Source: Persicaria tinctoria (Eukaryota; Streptophyta; Magnoliopsida; Caryophyllales; Polygonaceae). From it: 64,000 nucleotides of DNA. Made by a program: the position numbers and the translations under genes. The DNA is taken from positions 18,499,475 to 18,563,474 of the forward strand of contig JBANSL010000009.1 of the NCBI GenBank assembly GCA_037127255.1. The letters run 5' to 3'. Below the pieces are notes generated by a model. The model ran no database searches, had not been told where the DNA came from, and saw only the letters and a list, made by a program, of their open reading frames with translations. The first letter of the stretch is position 1. Every line of letters starts with the position of its first letter. Below are positions 1 to 12,399 of the stretch, piece after piece.

Positions 1-98
1 AGGGCAACATCATCTTTGGAGATTTCAAACTACCCAATTCAAATACTAATTAGTATTTGAATTGGGTAGTTTGAAATCTCCAAAGATGATGTTGCCCT
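1..98. repeat. 98-bp perfect palindrome (foldback)
   Basis: Bases 1-49 are the exact reverse complement of bases 50-98, with no spacer. The arm runs from AGGGCAACATCATC to the centre at 49/50. The left arm is cut by the window edge, so the palindrome could be longer. It could be a foldback MITE, a young inverted duplication or an assembly fold. No protein or TIR family is attached to it. Confidence 0.9.
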
Positions 99-604
99 TA
101 ATTATTTTTTTATTATAATAATTTAACGATTAATTTATGGGTTTTATAGGCTATGTCATATTTGAAAGGATTAATTTTCAATGTATTTTTTTTGCTGAGA
201 TTTTTGAGACAACAATCAAGTGATTTTGAGACTTGAGTGGCAAACAAGGGAAGATTTGATCTACTAGCAGGGGTTTTCTTGTAATTTCATTTCACTTTTT
301 ACAAAACTCTAAGTTTGGGTGGCATCTTGTTAACAAATATGTTATAATGGGTGGTTTTGTGTAATTTTAAATTTAGTGGGTGGTTAAGTGAAAAGTGTGA
401 CATTTAATGGGTGTTTTTCTGTAAATTACCCTACTATAAATCCCTCCTATTCCTACATTGTAATTAAATAACTAGTGCACTACAGGTATGTTAGGTAGTG
501 ATTGATAAATTATTTTTTGCCATAATATTTAGTTATTTACTATTATATATAAATTTATATTTTTATATCGTAATAATATAAAAACGATCCGGACATACCA
601 GATT
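99..604. other. AT-rich intergenic DNA, no gene seen
   Basis: I see no coding frame here. Bases 300-435 repeat the motif GGGTGGTT or GGGTGTTT several times and end in TTACCCT, which looks like the end of an unclassified transposon, but I found no partner TIR. Confidence 0.5.
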
Positions 605-623
605 ATGATACATTGCACAAGTA

Positions 624-2045
624 AGTAGTTGTATATATAAAAATAATTAAAAGCGTCAAAACTCTCTCTTTTGAGAGGTAAAGAAAACCCATCGGGCTTC
701 CTCCGGTGGCCAAACCACCGGTGGCCAAACCACTACCAATTCGGTGGCGCTAAAACTCCTCTGGGAGACCCTAACTCTCCTTCGGGAGCCCCTAATCCTC
801 CTCCGGGAGTCTTAATCAACCCCATTCGGGTGTCTTAAATGTCGTCGACGTTGTTGGTGTGCCTTCGGCTCCCCGCTTACCTCAGGTGGTCTCCGCCGGC
901 GACTGAATCACATCACTTGCTTAGCGATTGCCCGTTCCCCTTTGCTGTCGGATCTTTTTCGATCTCCTTCGTCTTGGGCTCTTTTCCCCTCCTCTTCCAT
1001 GGAAATTGCTGTTATGGGCAGTTAATCCCAATTAGTTTGGGGTTTTTGTTGTCTATTAGATGTGGATCCCAAATCCGTTTTTGTTCTGAACCACTTCGAA
1101 CTCAAAGCTTTCGATTGGCTCTTGGGCTTGTTGTCGGCCTCCCCCGGTGGTTTTGGCACTAGCGCGCTTCGGTGGTGTCCTCGGGTCCTCGCCCCTCTCT
1201 GGGCGGTCTCCCTTGCTGAGCGTTTTGCTCAGTCTGTGTTTGGACGTTGTTCCTCTCTCCGTTGAACCTTATACCTTCCTCACTACTCCTCTCCCTCTTT
1301 GAACCTCGCCCCTCTCCGGTTGTCCCGTTCTTCCCCATTTCCGGGTGGTGGCGGGTGGCTGCCGGTGGTGCCATCTTCTTGGTACGGTGATGCTAGGTTT
1401 GGGTGTGGACTGAATTTGTTTCCTTGGGCCTGTGGTTTCTCCTTTAGGCCCAAGGCTTTCCCTTGGGCCCTAAGTAGGCCCGGTGGAAATTGGAATTTTT
1501 TTAAGTAAAAATGAAAGGGATAAATAATTATTTGTATAATAATAATAGTTCTGGTAAAATTATTTTTCCGGTTGGGTTTTTAATCCCCTGTGGGATTTGT
1601 GTAAATCCCGTTTGGGTTTCTGGTGCTTTTCGGTTCAGGCGTCATGTGGTTCTTCGTTTGACGTGACATGGCTTTCTTTTCCGTTTGATGGGGTTCTGGC
1701 AGTCGAAGTCGGGATAGGCTGGGGTCGTGGCAGTGTGTATCGAGGCGTCTCCTTTTTCCGGAAGAATGGTTCCTTGGAGGTTCGTCTTCACTGCCCGCAG
1801 GTGACTCCTGATGTACCGCTGGCCTACAGTGCTGCTTCTGAGGAGTGCTTGGCTTCGTCCTTCGTCTACGTCCTCGTTTTGTTCGGATTAGTTTTGTTTT
1901 GTTTCGCTTTGTAGAGCTCGTTTGCCTGTATGTTGCACCATCATTGTATTTTTTGTTTGTTTTTGACGGTTTTTCGTCTGCCGACTTGTCGGCCATCGAG
2001 ATTCAGATATGTCTGGTCTCGAATTTTTACCTAATCAAAAAAAAA
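624..2045 (+). mobile_element. Non-autonomous non-LTR retroposon, 1.4 kb, with 19-bp TSD
   Basis: The unit is flanked by a perfect 19-bp duplication, ATGATACATTGCACAAGTA, at 605-623 and 2046-2064, and it ends in a run of A (about 2037-2046). A long variable TSD plus a poly(A) tail is the hallmark of target-primed reverse transcription by a LINE. The body is GC-rich, with short CTCCGGGAG-like repeats near 750-830. It shows no endonuclease, reverse transcriptase or RNase H motif and only small overlapping frames on both strands. It is too long for a typical plant SINE, and I saw no A/B-box tRNA head. It may be a LINE-mobilised non-autonomous element or a retroposed non-coding transcript. Confidence 0.75.
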
Positions 2046-2137
2046 ATGATACATTGCACAAGTACTTAAAATAGTTTTGTCAAATATTTTAAGAGAAGTA
2101 TCAAATACGTACACGAAATTATTGCAAATATTATATA

Positions 2138-4660
2138 TCTATATCTAATATAATACTAAAACACTTGTAAAATGGGACACGTGGCGGCCATACATTTAAA
2201 GTTAGAAATTTAAGATATATCCCCATTGCTTCTCCAAATGTTTAAAAAAATTCTCTTATTTTTTTAGTATTTGTTTCTTTTTTTCTTTTCCTACTTTTCT
2301 TTAATTATTTTTTCAATTTTCCATAATTATTTTTTCAATTTTCTATAATTATTTTTTAATTTCCATTTTTCATTTCCTATGCCGCTAGGTTTTAGTATTT
2401 GTTTCTTTATTTTCACTACTTTTCTTTAATTTTCAAATTTGATTCGTATATCTTCCGCCGGTTGGTGTGCTCAATCCGAAATTTTTTCATATTCCCACCA
2501 CACAATTCGATTTTTTCATATACTGATTTAATTTTTGTTTCTTTTTTTCTACTTATCTTGAATTGAATTTGATTTTTGAAAAACTAAATGTTCAAAATTC
2601 AAATCAAATTTTACACGTATATATATAGTAGTAATGATTAATACAAGTGATATATATTCATAGCCATTTATGAGCTTCAAGGAAGCTGAACAAAATTAAA
2701 ATAAAAAATCCATATCAACACCCACGTAATTTGCATCTTCGTATCGTTATACGATTATGTAAGTCGGGTAATATTTTTTTTTTTTTGGCATTTTTTTTAT
2801 GCATTGGGTGATCCTATGCAGATTCATTTTTGATTCCGTGTTTATCGGATTTCTGATAACATTTTATACCTTTGTTTTTTTTCATATTTTCCGATTCGAC
2901 TGTTATTTGTTTTTTATATAATTGTGCGATGAACCCATAACTTTGTCATTTTTAACATATAATCCCATCGTTTAATTTATTGATTATAAATGTTATAATG
3001 TCTAATTATTTATTAAAAGTAATCATTTATAATTATTTAAAAATAAATAAATTTAACAAAAAGATATAATTAAGAGATTTCATAAATAATATCAAAGCAA
3101 CTGCGAATGATACACGTGGTGGCCTCACCTTGAAAGTGTCACGTGACAGTCATTCACTTAACATACCCCCATATATATTTAAAATAAATATACTTAAAAT
3201 CAATTTTTATTACTTAAAATATTGAAAACTTATATTAATTTATTAATAAATTTATATTAATTTATCCAAGACTTTTTAGCCAATGATTTGATATTGTATT
3301 TGATTTATCTGTTTTTTTTTTTTAGTTAAAGTTTTCTAATGATATTTAATTTATACTTTTATATCAATAATCAATAGACTATTAAAAAATCATTTGGACT
3401 ACTGGATATGCAAAATCATGCATGATCCTAACCTTTTTATCTTAATCAATATATTTGTTTAATCAATAAATTGATGATAAGATCAAGTCAATCTTCTTGA
3501 GATGATCCGTAATCTCGGTATATATGTGCAGGAAACTTTAAAGGTTTAATTCGGGTTTTTTTTTTTTTTTTGCCAAATTGAAGTGGTATGTATAATTTGA
3601 GGCAAAATATTACGTTTTTCATTTAAATTAAAAAATAGTTTTTCCACTTATCCGGATTTCTCTTTGGCCTCACATATAATAATAAAGCTTCTATACATTG
3701 CAAATCATATAACATGCTCAAATAAAACTAATAAAAAACATAATATTTAATAGAGTTTTTAGCTTTTTTAAAAACATGTCAAAAAATAAAATGGCCTATG
3801 TTTGAGACGAATGGATTTTTTTACTTTTAAGTTTATTAATATATTATATCTTTTTTATGTGTTCTACATCCAATAGTTCTGAAAATTCAATTCACCAGCG
3901 TTTGTTGAATGTGTAGTCCAACTACCAAATTATTTGGGTCTACCTTCCAACCCATTACCACAACAAATGTGTGTTTAATGTTCAAAGTAATCAATCAACT
4001 TACTAAAGAAGGCTAAAAAAACTCATTCTCAAACAGCAGTGGTGACTCTAAACTTTATACTACCTTTGTCTCAAAATATCGGTCGTTATACTTTTTAGCA
4101 CGTTTTTAAGGAGCTAAAAACTTTATAAAATATTAAATTTTTTTATTAGTTTTTAAAAATAATAATATACTTATTATTAATAAGGATAATATTATTTTTA
4201 AAAACTAATAAAAAATATGATATTTTATAGAGTTTTTAGCTTTTTAAAAAACTTGCCAAAAAAATAAAACGACCAATATTTTGAAGCTCCATTCACCTAG
4301 AGTTTGTGTAATATGTAGTCGAGCTACCAAATCATTTGGTCTTACCTTCCAATCAATTAACACAACAAAAAATAATAGTAGAGGGACACATTTTTATATC
4401 CTGCCTCGGCCATTTCAAATCTCAAACCCGACACTGTGAGGAGGGTGAGACATTGACGTTTTGCCACATATATTATATATTGATATGATATAAGCATTAT
4501 TTTTTTTAATCCAAATTTATATTATTTTGCTATATCATTTTCATATAATTATAATAGTATAATATATCTAATATATAATGTAAATAAATTATGACAATAT
4601 CTTCTAAAATATATAATATATTTTACCAATCCCATGCGTTACGCACGGGTACTACGCTAC
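2138..4660 (+). mobile_element. Candidate non-autonomous Helitron
   Basis: The left end reads TCTATATCTAATATAATACT and is followed by ACACGTGGC, as in many plant Helitron 5' ends. The right end (4631-4649) has a short hairpin, CCCATGCG/CGCACGGG, followed by TACTACGCTAC. The final bases are CTAC rather than the expected CTAG or CTAA, so the end is degenerate or misplaced. The interior is AT-rich and non-coding, with no Rep/helicase. It includes two MITE-like inverted segments (3686-3840 and 4060-4292). Confidence 0.4.
4060..4292. repeat. Stowaway-like MITE (inverted repeat)
   Basis: A long inverted repeat starts CTACCTTTGTCTCAAAATAT after a TA and returns as ATATTTTGAAGCTCC near 4275-4290. 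Arm features such as CGGTCGTTAT versus AAACGACC and AAAAACTTTATAAAATATTA versus its near complement fold into one AT-rich hairpin. Known Stowaway MITEs have this CTCCCTCCGT-like end and TA target sites. A half-copy of the same arm lies at about 3686-3840. Confidence 0.6.
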
Positions 4661-4826
4661 TACATATACTAAAACCGATGCATAGCGTCCTGCGTGGCGG
4701 CGTGTGACTGAATCTGCCTACGTGGCGGCGCGTGAATGCGTCTCGCAAAGCTTTCTCCCGTAAAAAAGGAAATCTAATAAAAATAATTAAATTTATATAA
4801 TTAAAACTATATCAATATCGGCAAGT

Positions 4827-4828
<2 letters not shown>

Positions 4829-4904
<76 letters not shown>
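4829..4904. repeat. (AT)n microsatellite
   Basis: About 38 uninterrupted AT units. It sits just after a Helitron-like 5' motif (ACTAAAACCGATGCATAGCG, from about 4669) and before the LINE insertion site. A second (TA)n run follows at 4994-5026. Confidence 0.95.
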
Positions 4905-4906
<2 letters not shown>

Positions 4907-4989
4907 ACAATATAAGGTAACAAACTCTATCTAATTAAAATGATTTACTATGCCATCTTTAATTACTACTTATTTCAAACTTTGGTGAG

Positions 4990-5029
<40 letters not shown>

Positions 5030-5052
5030 CAGTGTGCAAACATTCGGAGCTG

Positions 5053-8000
5053 TTACATAGAATGTAATCGCGCTCCTGGATCATCCTGACGGATGATGGT
5101 ACAAAGATCCCTATTAAAAGGGATTGTAGATCTATCACTAATGATGCCCTTCGTGGCTATATAATCTGCAACTCTGTTCGATTCTCTGAAGATGTGTCTG
5201 AATTCAACTGATTCGAAATCTGCTCGCATGATATTGATTTCTTCTACTTGACGCATAACTTCCCATCTGATGCCTTTCCCTTGAGTAAGAGATATCATTA
5301 GCTCTTGATTATCTCCTTCTATCGTAATTTTCCGTAGTCCCATTCTTCGAGCTTGTTGCATGCCTATCTGGACGGCTGCCGCTTCAGTTTGAATAACCGT
5401 GCCTTGACTTACTTCCTGGTGAAAAATATCAATTACATGGCCCGTAGAATCACGAATGATCCCCCCCACCTGGCAGATGCCAGTGGGCTTGACAGAACCA
5501 TCTACATTAATTTTGTAGATGGTTCCTTGTGGTCTAGTCCATTTAGACATAGACCTCTTTTTTCTTTTCCTACTTTCCTTATTTTTGTCACTATTTGCCT
5601 GTCTCCAGTCTTGTATTTCTGATTTGATCTGCCTTATTAGATTCCCAAACGAGTCGGGATTTGTTTTTCTGAATATTAAATTGTTCCTAGTTTCCCAGAT
5701 CATTTGCCAAATGACCACTAGATCTTCAAAGTGATGATTTGTTTGTTTTATTAGGTCCAGATTGTCACAAAGAGGACCTTGCATAGAGAGGTTCTTAAAG
5801 AATTTACATGTAGATTGTTCATATTGCGCTATTAGCTCCTTTGCAAAGGAGCATTCTGAAAACAGATGAGCAGAGTCTTCATTACTTTGGTCGCAAAGGG
5901 AGCAAATGCTAGGTACTCTGTTGACATACCTATTTAGCCTACTAGTTGTGGGGAGGGCGTCAACTTTAATTTTCCAAACAAGATTTATGAGTCGTGGTGG
6001 AAGGTTTAGGTTCCAAATCCAGCGGTGATTGTCAGTGTTATGGTTTTGGATATTTGTAATTTTCTTCGCAGATTTAGTAGTAAATTTTCCCGTGGAATCA
6101 GGCATCCAGATTAGCCTGTCTAGAGTTTGCCAAGTTGGGATTTTGAGAGCTAGAATGCTTTTAACAATATTTTGAGGAAATAGGCGCCCTAGGAGGGGCT
6201 CATTCCAACGCTTTTGAGGAGTGAAGAGATGACAAACTTTCATATTTGGGTCATTATTACCCATCAAAGATTTGAGATTTATGTTAGGAATCCAAGGATC
6301 ATTCCAAGTATTTATGGAGAGTCCATCCCCTATAAGCCAAATGAGACCTTTTTCAAATTTATCTCTTAGGGATAATAATCTACCGAATTGCCAAGAGGTG
6401 GCCTGATTTGGTCTGTCTTTTATGCTATTATATTGCAAATATTTTTCTTTAATGACACTAACCCAGATATTATCTTCATTAGAGTAAAGTTTCCACAATA
6501 ATTTAAATTGAAGGCTTATGTTCAACTCTTCCGCTTTTCTAATCCCCATGCCACCATGGGTTTTGCTTTTACAGATGTTATCCCAGCTTATAAGAGGGGT
6601 ATATCTCTCCGTATGAAGTTTATTCCAGAAGAAGTTCTTATTTATCTGATCTATTTGGTTGAGAATACCTTTAGGGAGTAAGAAGTTCTGCATAAGATAG
6701 TTGGTTTTGGAACTGAGGTTAGCCTGAATTAGAACAGCTCTGCCTGCTTGAGAAAGATTCGACGCCTTCCATTTGGATAGGTGTTTTTTAAGGTTTTGGA
6801 TGGCCTCTTCAAAAATTGAATTTCTAATCCTGCCATTAATTATAGGGATGCCTAAGTACTTTTCAAGAGTGCTAGAGATCGGAATTCCCATGCTTCGGGC
6901 AAGATCTTTGGCTAGGTTTTGACTAACATTTTTCGAACATTGGAGAGAGCTTTTACTATAGTTAATAGTAAGACCCGAAAGGTTGGAGAAATTATTTATC
7001 ATATTCTGAATAGTATTTAGGCTAATGTGGGCAGCTTTAGCAAAAATAATTGTGTCGTCTGCAAAAGTGTGGAAAGGTATAGGATTACCGTTTCTGGTGA
7101 GTTTGATCCCGACTAGAGCATCTTCTTGCAAAGCCTCCTTGTGCATTTCTCTTGCTAGCCTTTCCATAACTAGAACAAAAATGTAAGGGGCAAGGGGGTC
7201 TCCTTGGCGGATTCCCCTATTAGGCTTGAATTGTTTACCTGGGCGGTTGTTTACTAGAATTGAGAAAGAGGACGTCGTTAAACAAGTCATTACCCAGTTG
7301 ATCCATATAGGATGAAAATCGAACCTTTGAAGAACCGCCTTGATATAACTCCAATTGATTTTATCATAAGCCTTTTTCATATCTAGTTTTAGTGCCATCC
7401 ATCCAGTTCTCCCTTTTTGCTTATGAAAGCTATGGAAGATTTCATGGGCAATTAAGGTGTTATCCTAGATGGATCTTCCTTCTACAAAAGCTCCTTGGAA
7501 AGGGTTGATGAGTTTTGGTAGAATGGGTTTCAGTCTATTTGCTAGAATTTTTGTAATTACTTTATAGATGGTATTGCATAAGCTAATCGGTATGTAATGG
7601 TTGATAGTGGTAGGGTTCTCAACTTTAGGAATTAAGGCAATAAAGGTTTTGTTTATTTCAGTTAATAATTGTCCCGAGTGAAAAAAAGCTTTTATGGCTT
7701 TGCAGCAAGATGGGCCAACTATATGCCAATATTTTTTATAAAATTCAGGAGGGTAGCCATCAGGACCAGGAGATTTGTCTTCTGCCATTTCAAATATTGT
7801 ATTTTTAATTTCTGCTATTGTAGGTTGGTTTATAAGATTTCGGTTTTCCTCAATCGTGACTTGAGGTTGAATATTCCAAACTTCTGTTGGGTTTACTTGA
7901 TGCTGGTGAGCTCCTATAAATCTTTCCGATAATTCTGTTGTGATTTGATCTGAAATGAGATCGTTATCATAGAGGATATTACCTTGTTTTGTTGTGAAAG

Positions 8001-9140
8001 ACTTTATGGGTCTTTTAGAATTTTTAACTCTAGCTGTCACCTGAAAATATTTTGTGTTTCTGTCTGAGAGTTGGAGGTGATTAGTTCTCGCCCTTTGTTT
8101 CCAAAACTTGTGGTTATATTCTAGTAATCTGAATTTTTTGTGTTCTAGCCTTGCTAGTTTTTCTTCATCCTTTTTGCTGATGTTTCCCCATGGTAAACGA
8201 CCTTGGAACGCTAGAATCTGCTTTTCTACTTGGGAGAGTTGCCTAGAGATGTTATTTGTTTGAGATTTGCACCAATTCTTCGTATTGTGTTTAAGAAGTT
8301 TCTGTTTCTGAATAAGTTTAAATCCATAAGAGCCAACAAATTTGTTATGCCAAACTTGTCGGACCATAGTTTCATAGATAGGTTTTGTAGTCCATGCCAT
8401 TTCAAACCTAAAAGGAGCACCATTGTTTTGGTTTTGGTTCCCTATTTCTAGAGAGATCGGACAATGGTCGGAGTTAGAGAAGGAATGGTGTTTTGTGTGA
8501 ATCTTTGGGAACCAATTGAAGATTTGTCGACTTGCGAGAGCTCTATCCAATCGTTCATAAGTATTATTAATATTTGTCTTGTTTTTTCTCCATGTGAAGG
8601 GAGAGCCAGTGTAGGGAACAGTCTGGAGATCAAGCTCATTCTTGACAAATTGTAAGCGTCTGAATCTGGCTATGGACGGAGTAGCTCCCCCAATCTTTTC
8701 AGAATCGTTTTCTAAATCATTTAGATCTCCAATAATAAGGATCGGAAGATTGTGTTTATGTGTAACTGAAAAAACTTCTTCCCAAAAATAGTTTTTTCCG
8801 ATTCTACGGAAGGAGCATAAACAAATAGAAGTGCCATTTCATGCTTGTCCACTATAGTTTTAATCATTATGAACCGATCTGAATGCTCAAGAATTAAGCT
8901 TAAATCTTCAAACTTTGATTTGTAAAGAAGCCAGATTCCTCCCTTGTGCCCCTTAGCATTAATACTTATTTCTTTATGGAAACCTGATGATTTAACCATC
9001 TTATCAGTTGGGGCCTCAGTGGCCTTAGTTTCAGTTAGCACAATGGCGTCTAAACGGTTAGAATCTCTAAGTTGATTTAGCTCTTGCCAAAAAAGGGGCC
9101 TTTTGGAACCCCTAACATTCCAGTATGCAATTTTAATCAT
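5053..9140 (-). pseudogene. LINE ORF2: endonuclease-RT-zinc knuckle-RNase H (broken)
   Basis: This would nick target DNA and copy the LINE RNA. Starting at 9140 (MIKIAYWNVRG, with WN and ETK endonuclease motifs), the frame shifts by one base at a short T run near 8785-8790. It then continues through the endonuclease SDHCPI motif (about 8465), the RT entry region SPGPDG, a TAG stop at 7465 where a glutamine codon would be expected, and then LDMKKAYD, RQGDPLAP and the catalytic FADD box (about 7050). A CX2C...HX4C zinc segment (about 5885-5915) follows. The C-terminal RNase H shows NVDGS, TEAAA, EGDN and VADYIA as its acidic residues. Plant L1 lineages with such an RNase H are known. About 1360 codons in all; two visible lesions only, so the copy is fairly young. 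Confidence 0.92.
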
Positions 9141-9195
9141 GAGAATTCCAATTAAAGTAAGCTTTTAGCATATTCCTAACTAAGCTGAAGGTAAA

Positions 9196-11259
9196 TTATA
9201 TAGTTCTTACATCAGACTTTATACATATTGTTATGCTATTCTGATCTAGTCTCTTAGGATGCCTAGGAAGCCAAGCATCCCCAAGGGATAGCATTTTGTC
9301 TTCTGTCTGTAGTTGCCAACTCATATGATCATACTGTATCTTCAAAAGAATTTGAAATCTGCAAAAGGAGTTGAAGATATGCCCTGCCTTTGTTGCAAGA
9401 AGATTTGTAGAAGTTTTGATTTGTAAAGGTTTGGGGATAAAGTTTGTGCAGCTTGCCTCCACTGAATCCCAGAAGGAACTAGTGTGGTTTTGCTTGAAGT
9501 TTTTGGATAGATCAAAGGAGAAGAAGATACCTGAGCACCACCAAGGCACTTCAACAGCACTCTCCTTGAGGGATGTCTTCCTGCACATACTTAATTTTCC
9601 TTCACCCAATGCCAAGCTAGCAATGAGTGAAGGACCAAGGCTTCTTTGACAGTTTAGACAAAAATAGGAAAACATACAAATAGTACGATTAACATCTAAA
9701 TCATCCATATCACCGCTACTCCCAGTGAGGTTTGAAAAGTACCAGGAGCAATCATGAGCCATCAGATCCTTGTTTAGTATATTACAACCACTCATCAAAG
9801 ATTTAATGTTAGGGAAATCAACAAAAGCCTTAACCGAAAAGTTCATCTGAGGATTATTGAAGTTTTTTATGAGGGCAAAGGAGAAAGGTATACCTGTCAT
9901 TCTACCCTGCCTCTTGGCAACATCATGCTTCCAAATCCTGCACTTGGTTAGCTTGCATTCATCCCTTGAGATGTAGGATGAGAAACAGTGTGACAAAAAG
10001 CCACAGCAGTGATGGTAAACAGTGTGATAAGAATAGAAAAAAATAGTAGTGGCGCTAGTCAGATAGAGATTGCGGCAATGATAGCAGCCAATTGATAAGC
10101 TATCAATACTACTTCTAATGGGATCTTTAATCAGATTGCAACCCCATTCTAGAATCATACCGGCAATGGTTCCATTACAACCTTTAGTTAAATTACAGCC
10201 ACAACAAAGCATAGTCTGCAGTATCAGCTCACAACATAGATGAAGTTCACTATAAGATACCAAGTAAGAGAAGGAATCACCAGTAGCACCATACATCCGA
10301 GATTCGCATCTCTCAGCAGAGTGCAAATTTCTAATATTGGTAAAACTAATCTTAAAAGAGAGATACAATTCATTACAAGGACAACTACTCATCTTAAAAA
10401 TGACATGCAATTCATTATGAGGACAAATACTAGGCATGCAGAAGCAAATAATAATGAAACTCATCTCTGTAGATATACATACACATAATAGGAAGTTTAA
10501 AGTTTGTTGGGAACACTTACTTTGTTGAGAAGATTGATTCCTTACATACCCCGAAGTAGGCTGCGCTGATACATCCCTGGCAATGGGACGAGATCCAGGG
10601 ACCAACTCAGCCAGAGACCGACTCCACCGGCTTCTACTAGTAGCTGGAGTGAAGAGGCTTTTACGCAGACCTCCGACTGTGCTCACCACCGTGTCCACAA
10701 TCGAGAAACTGCACTTATGAAACATGAGTTTGCAGGCAAGGGTTTTGAAAATATTTTGAGATCTAAGTTTTTGTTTGGTAAAAAAGGGTTTTCTTGAGAG
10801 ATTTTGGTTAGAGATTTGAGGGATTGTTTGAACAGATCTGATGCCTAACACCCAGAGGGCATAGACAGTTTTTGTTTGGGGAGATTTGCCCAAATCGGAG
10901 CCCCCAGGCATCAGCGAGGCCATAAGCTGGTTGTCACACCCTTGCGACCTGATGCATGTGCCACAGAAGGCGTGATGACGGACGATTTGGGGGCTACAAG
11001 CCAAAGTTTGAAGCAAATTGTGAGAGGATTTGGTTTTTGGAAATTTAGGGTTAAGTTGTTTACTTGAGAGTTGGAGATTGGAGGAGTAAGATTTAAGAAG
11101 AAATCTCAGATTGGGAGCCAAAGGCAGCGGCAGCGCCGCGCCATGGCCAAGCGCCTGGAGAGGGAGGCGCCGAATCAGGAGGAAGAAGAAGAAGAAGCAA
11201 CAGGGGCGCGTGAAAGAGAAGAAGGGGCGCGTTCTTATCTCGAAACAAGAGGTTGACAA
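9196..11259 (-). CDS. 687-codon open frame in the ORF1 position of the LINE, unrecognised
   Basis: A stop-free frame fills the space upstream of ORF2, ending 55 bases before its start, where plant LINEs carry ORF1 (a nucleic-acid-binding Gag-like protein). I do not recognise it. I see neither the RRM-like domain nor a CCHC knuckle typical of ORF1. The product would be rich in Cys, Phe, Ser and Leu. The first ATG is only about 10 bases inside the element, so an internal start near 10923 (MASLMPGGSDLG) is more plausible and leaves a 345-base leader. A donor-like AAAGTAAGT lies near 10525 on this strand, so part of the frame could be intronic or non-coding. A 2-kb open frame in AT-rich DNA is unlikely by chance, but its coding status is unproven. 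Confidence 0.35.
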   Translation of the reverse strand: MSTSCFEIRTRPFFSFTRPCCFFFFFLLIRRLPLQALGHGAALPLPLAPNLRFLLKSYSSNLQLSSKQLNPKFPKTKSSHNLLQTLACSPQIVRHHAFCGTCIRSQGCDNQLMASLMPGGSDLGKSPQTKTVYALWVLGIRSVQTIPQISNQNLSRKPFFTKQKLRSQNIFKTLACKLMFHKCSFSIVDTVVSTVGGLRKSLFTPATSRSRWSRSLAELVPGSRPIARDVSAQPTSGYVRNQSSQQSKCSQQTLNFLLCVCISTEMSFIIICFCMPSICPHNELHVIFKMSSCPCNELYLSFKISFTNIRNLHSAERCESRMYGATGDSFSYLVSYSELHLCCELILQTMLCCGCNLTKGCNGTIAGMILEWGCNLIKDPIRSSIDSLSIGCYHCRNLYLTSATTIFFYSYHTVYHHCCGFLSHCFSSYISRDECKLTKCRIWKHDVAKRQGRMTGIPFSFALIKNFNNPQMNFSVKAFVDFPNIKSLMSGCNILNKDLMAHDCSWYFSNLTGSSGDMDDLDVNRTICMFSYFCLNCQRSLGPSLIASLALGEGKLSMCRKTSLKESAVEVPWWCSGIFFSFDLSKNFKQNHTSSFWDSVEASCTNFIPKPLQIKTSTNLLATKAGHIFNSFCRFQILLKIQYDHMSWQLQTEDKMLSLGDAWLPRHPKRLDQNSITICIKSDVRTI

Positions 11260-11268
11260 TTAGGTCAG

Positions 11269-12270
<1,002 letters not shown>

Positions 12271-12399
12271 TATCCTTAACGTGTAAAAAAAAGCTTAAGG
12301 TGTAAAATTTCTAAATGTGTCACCCGCTTCACTATTAAGCAATTTTTAGCAAGGTTCTGGGCCAGCCCCAAAAAAATTAAAACGCTCTGTCATCTGTAA

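Larger units (their letters stand above)
5034..11268 (-). mobile_element. L1-type LINE, apparently full length (6.2 kb)
   Basis: A non-LTR retrotransposon reading on the minus strand. It contains APE-type endonuclease, reverse transcriptase, a zinc-binding segment and RNase H, in that order. A 14-bp candidate target duplication, TATAT[A/C]TTTACAGT, flanks it at 5020-5033 and 11269-11282 with one mismatch, which sets these limits. The 5' side (minus strand, 9.2-11.3 kb) keeps a GC-rich leader, so the copy is not 5'-truncated as most LINEs are. The 3' UTR is only about 20 bp and I see no poly(A); instead it abuts a (TA)n run. ORF2 carries a frameshift and a nonsense codon, so this copy is probably immobile. 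Confidence 0.85.
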
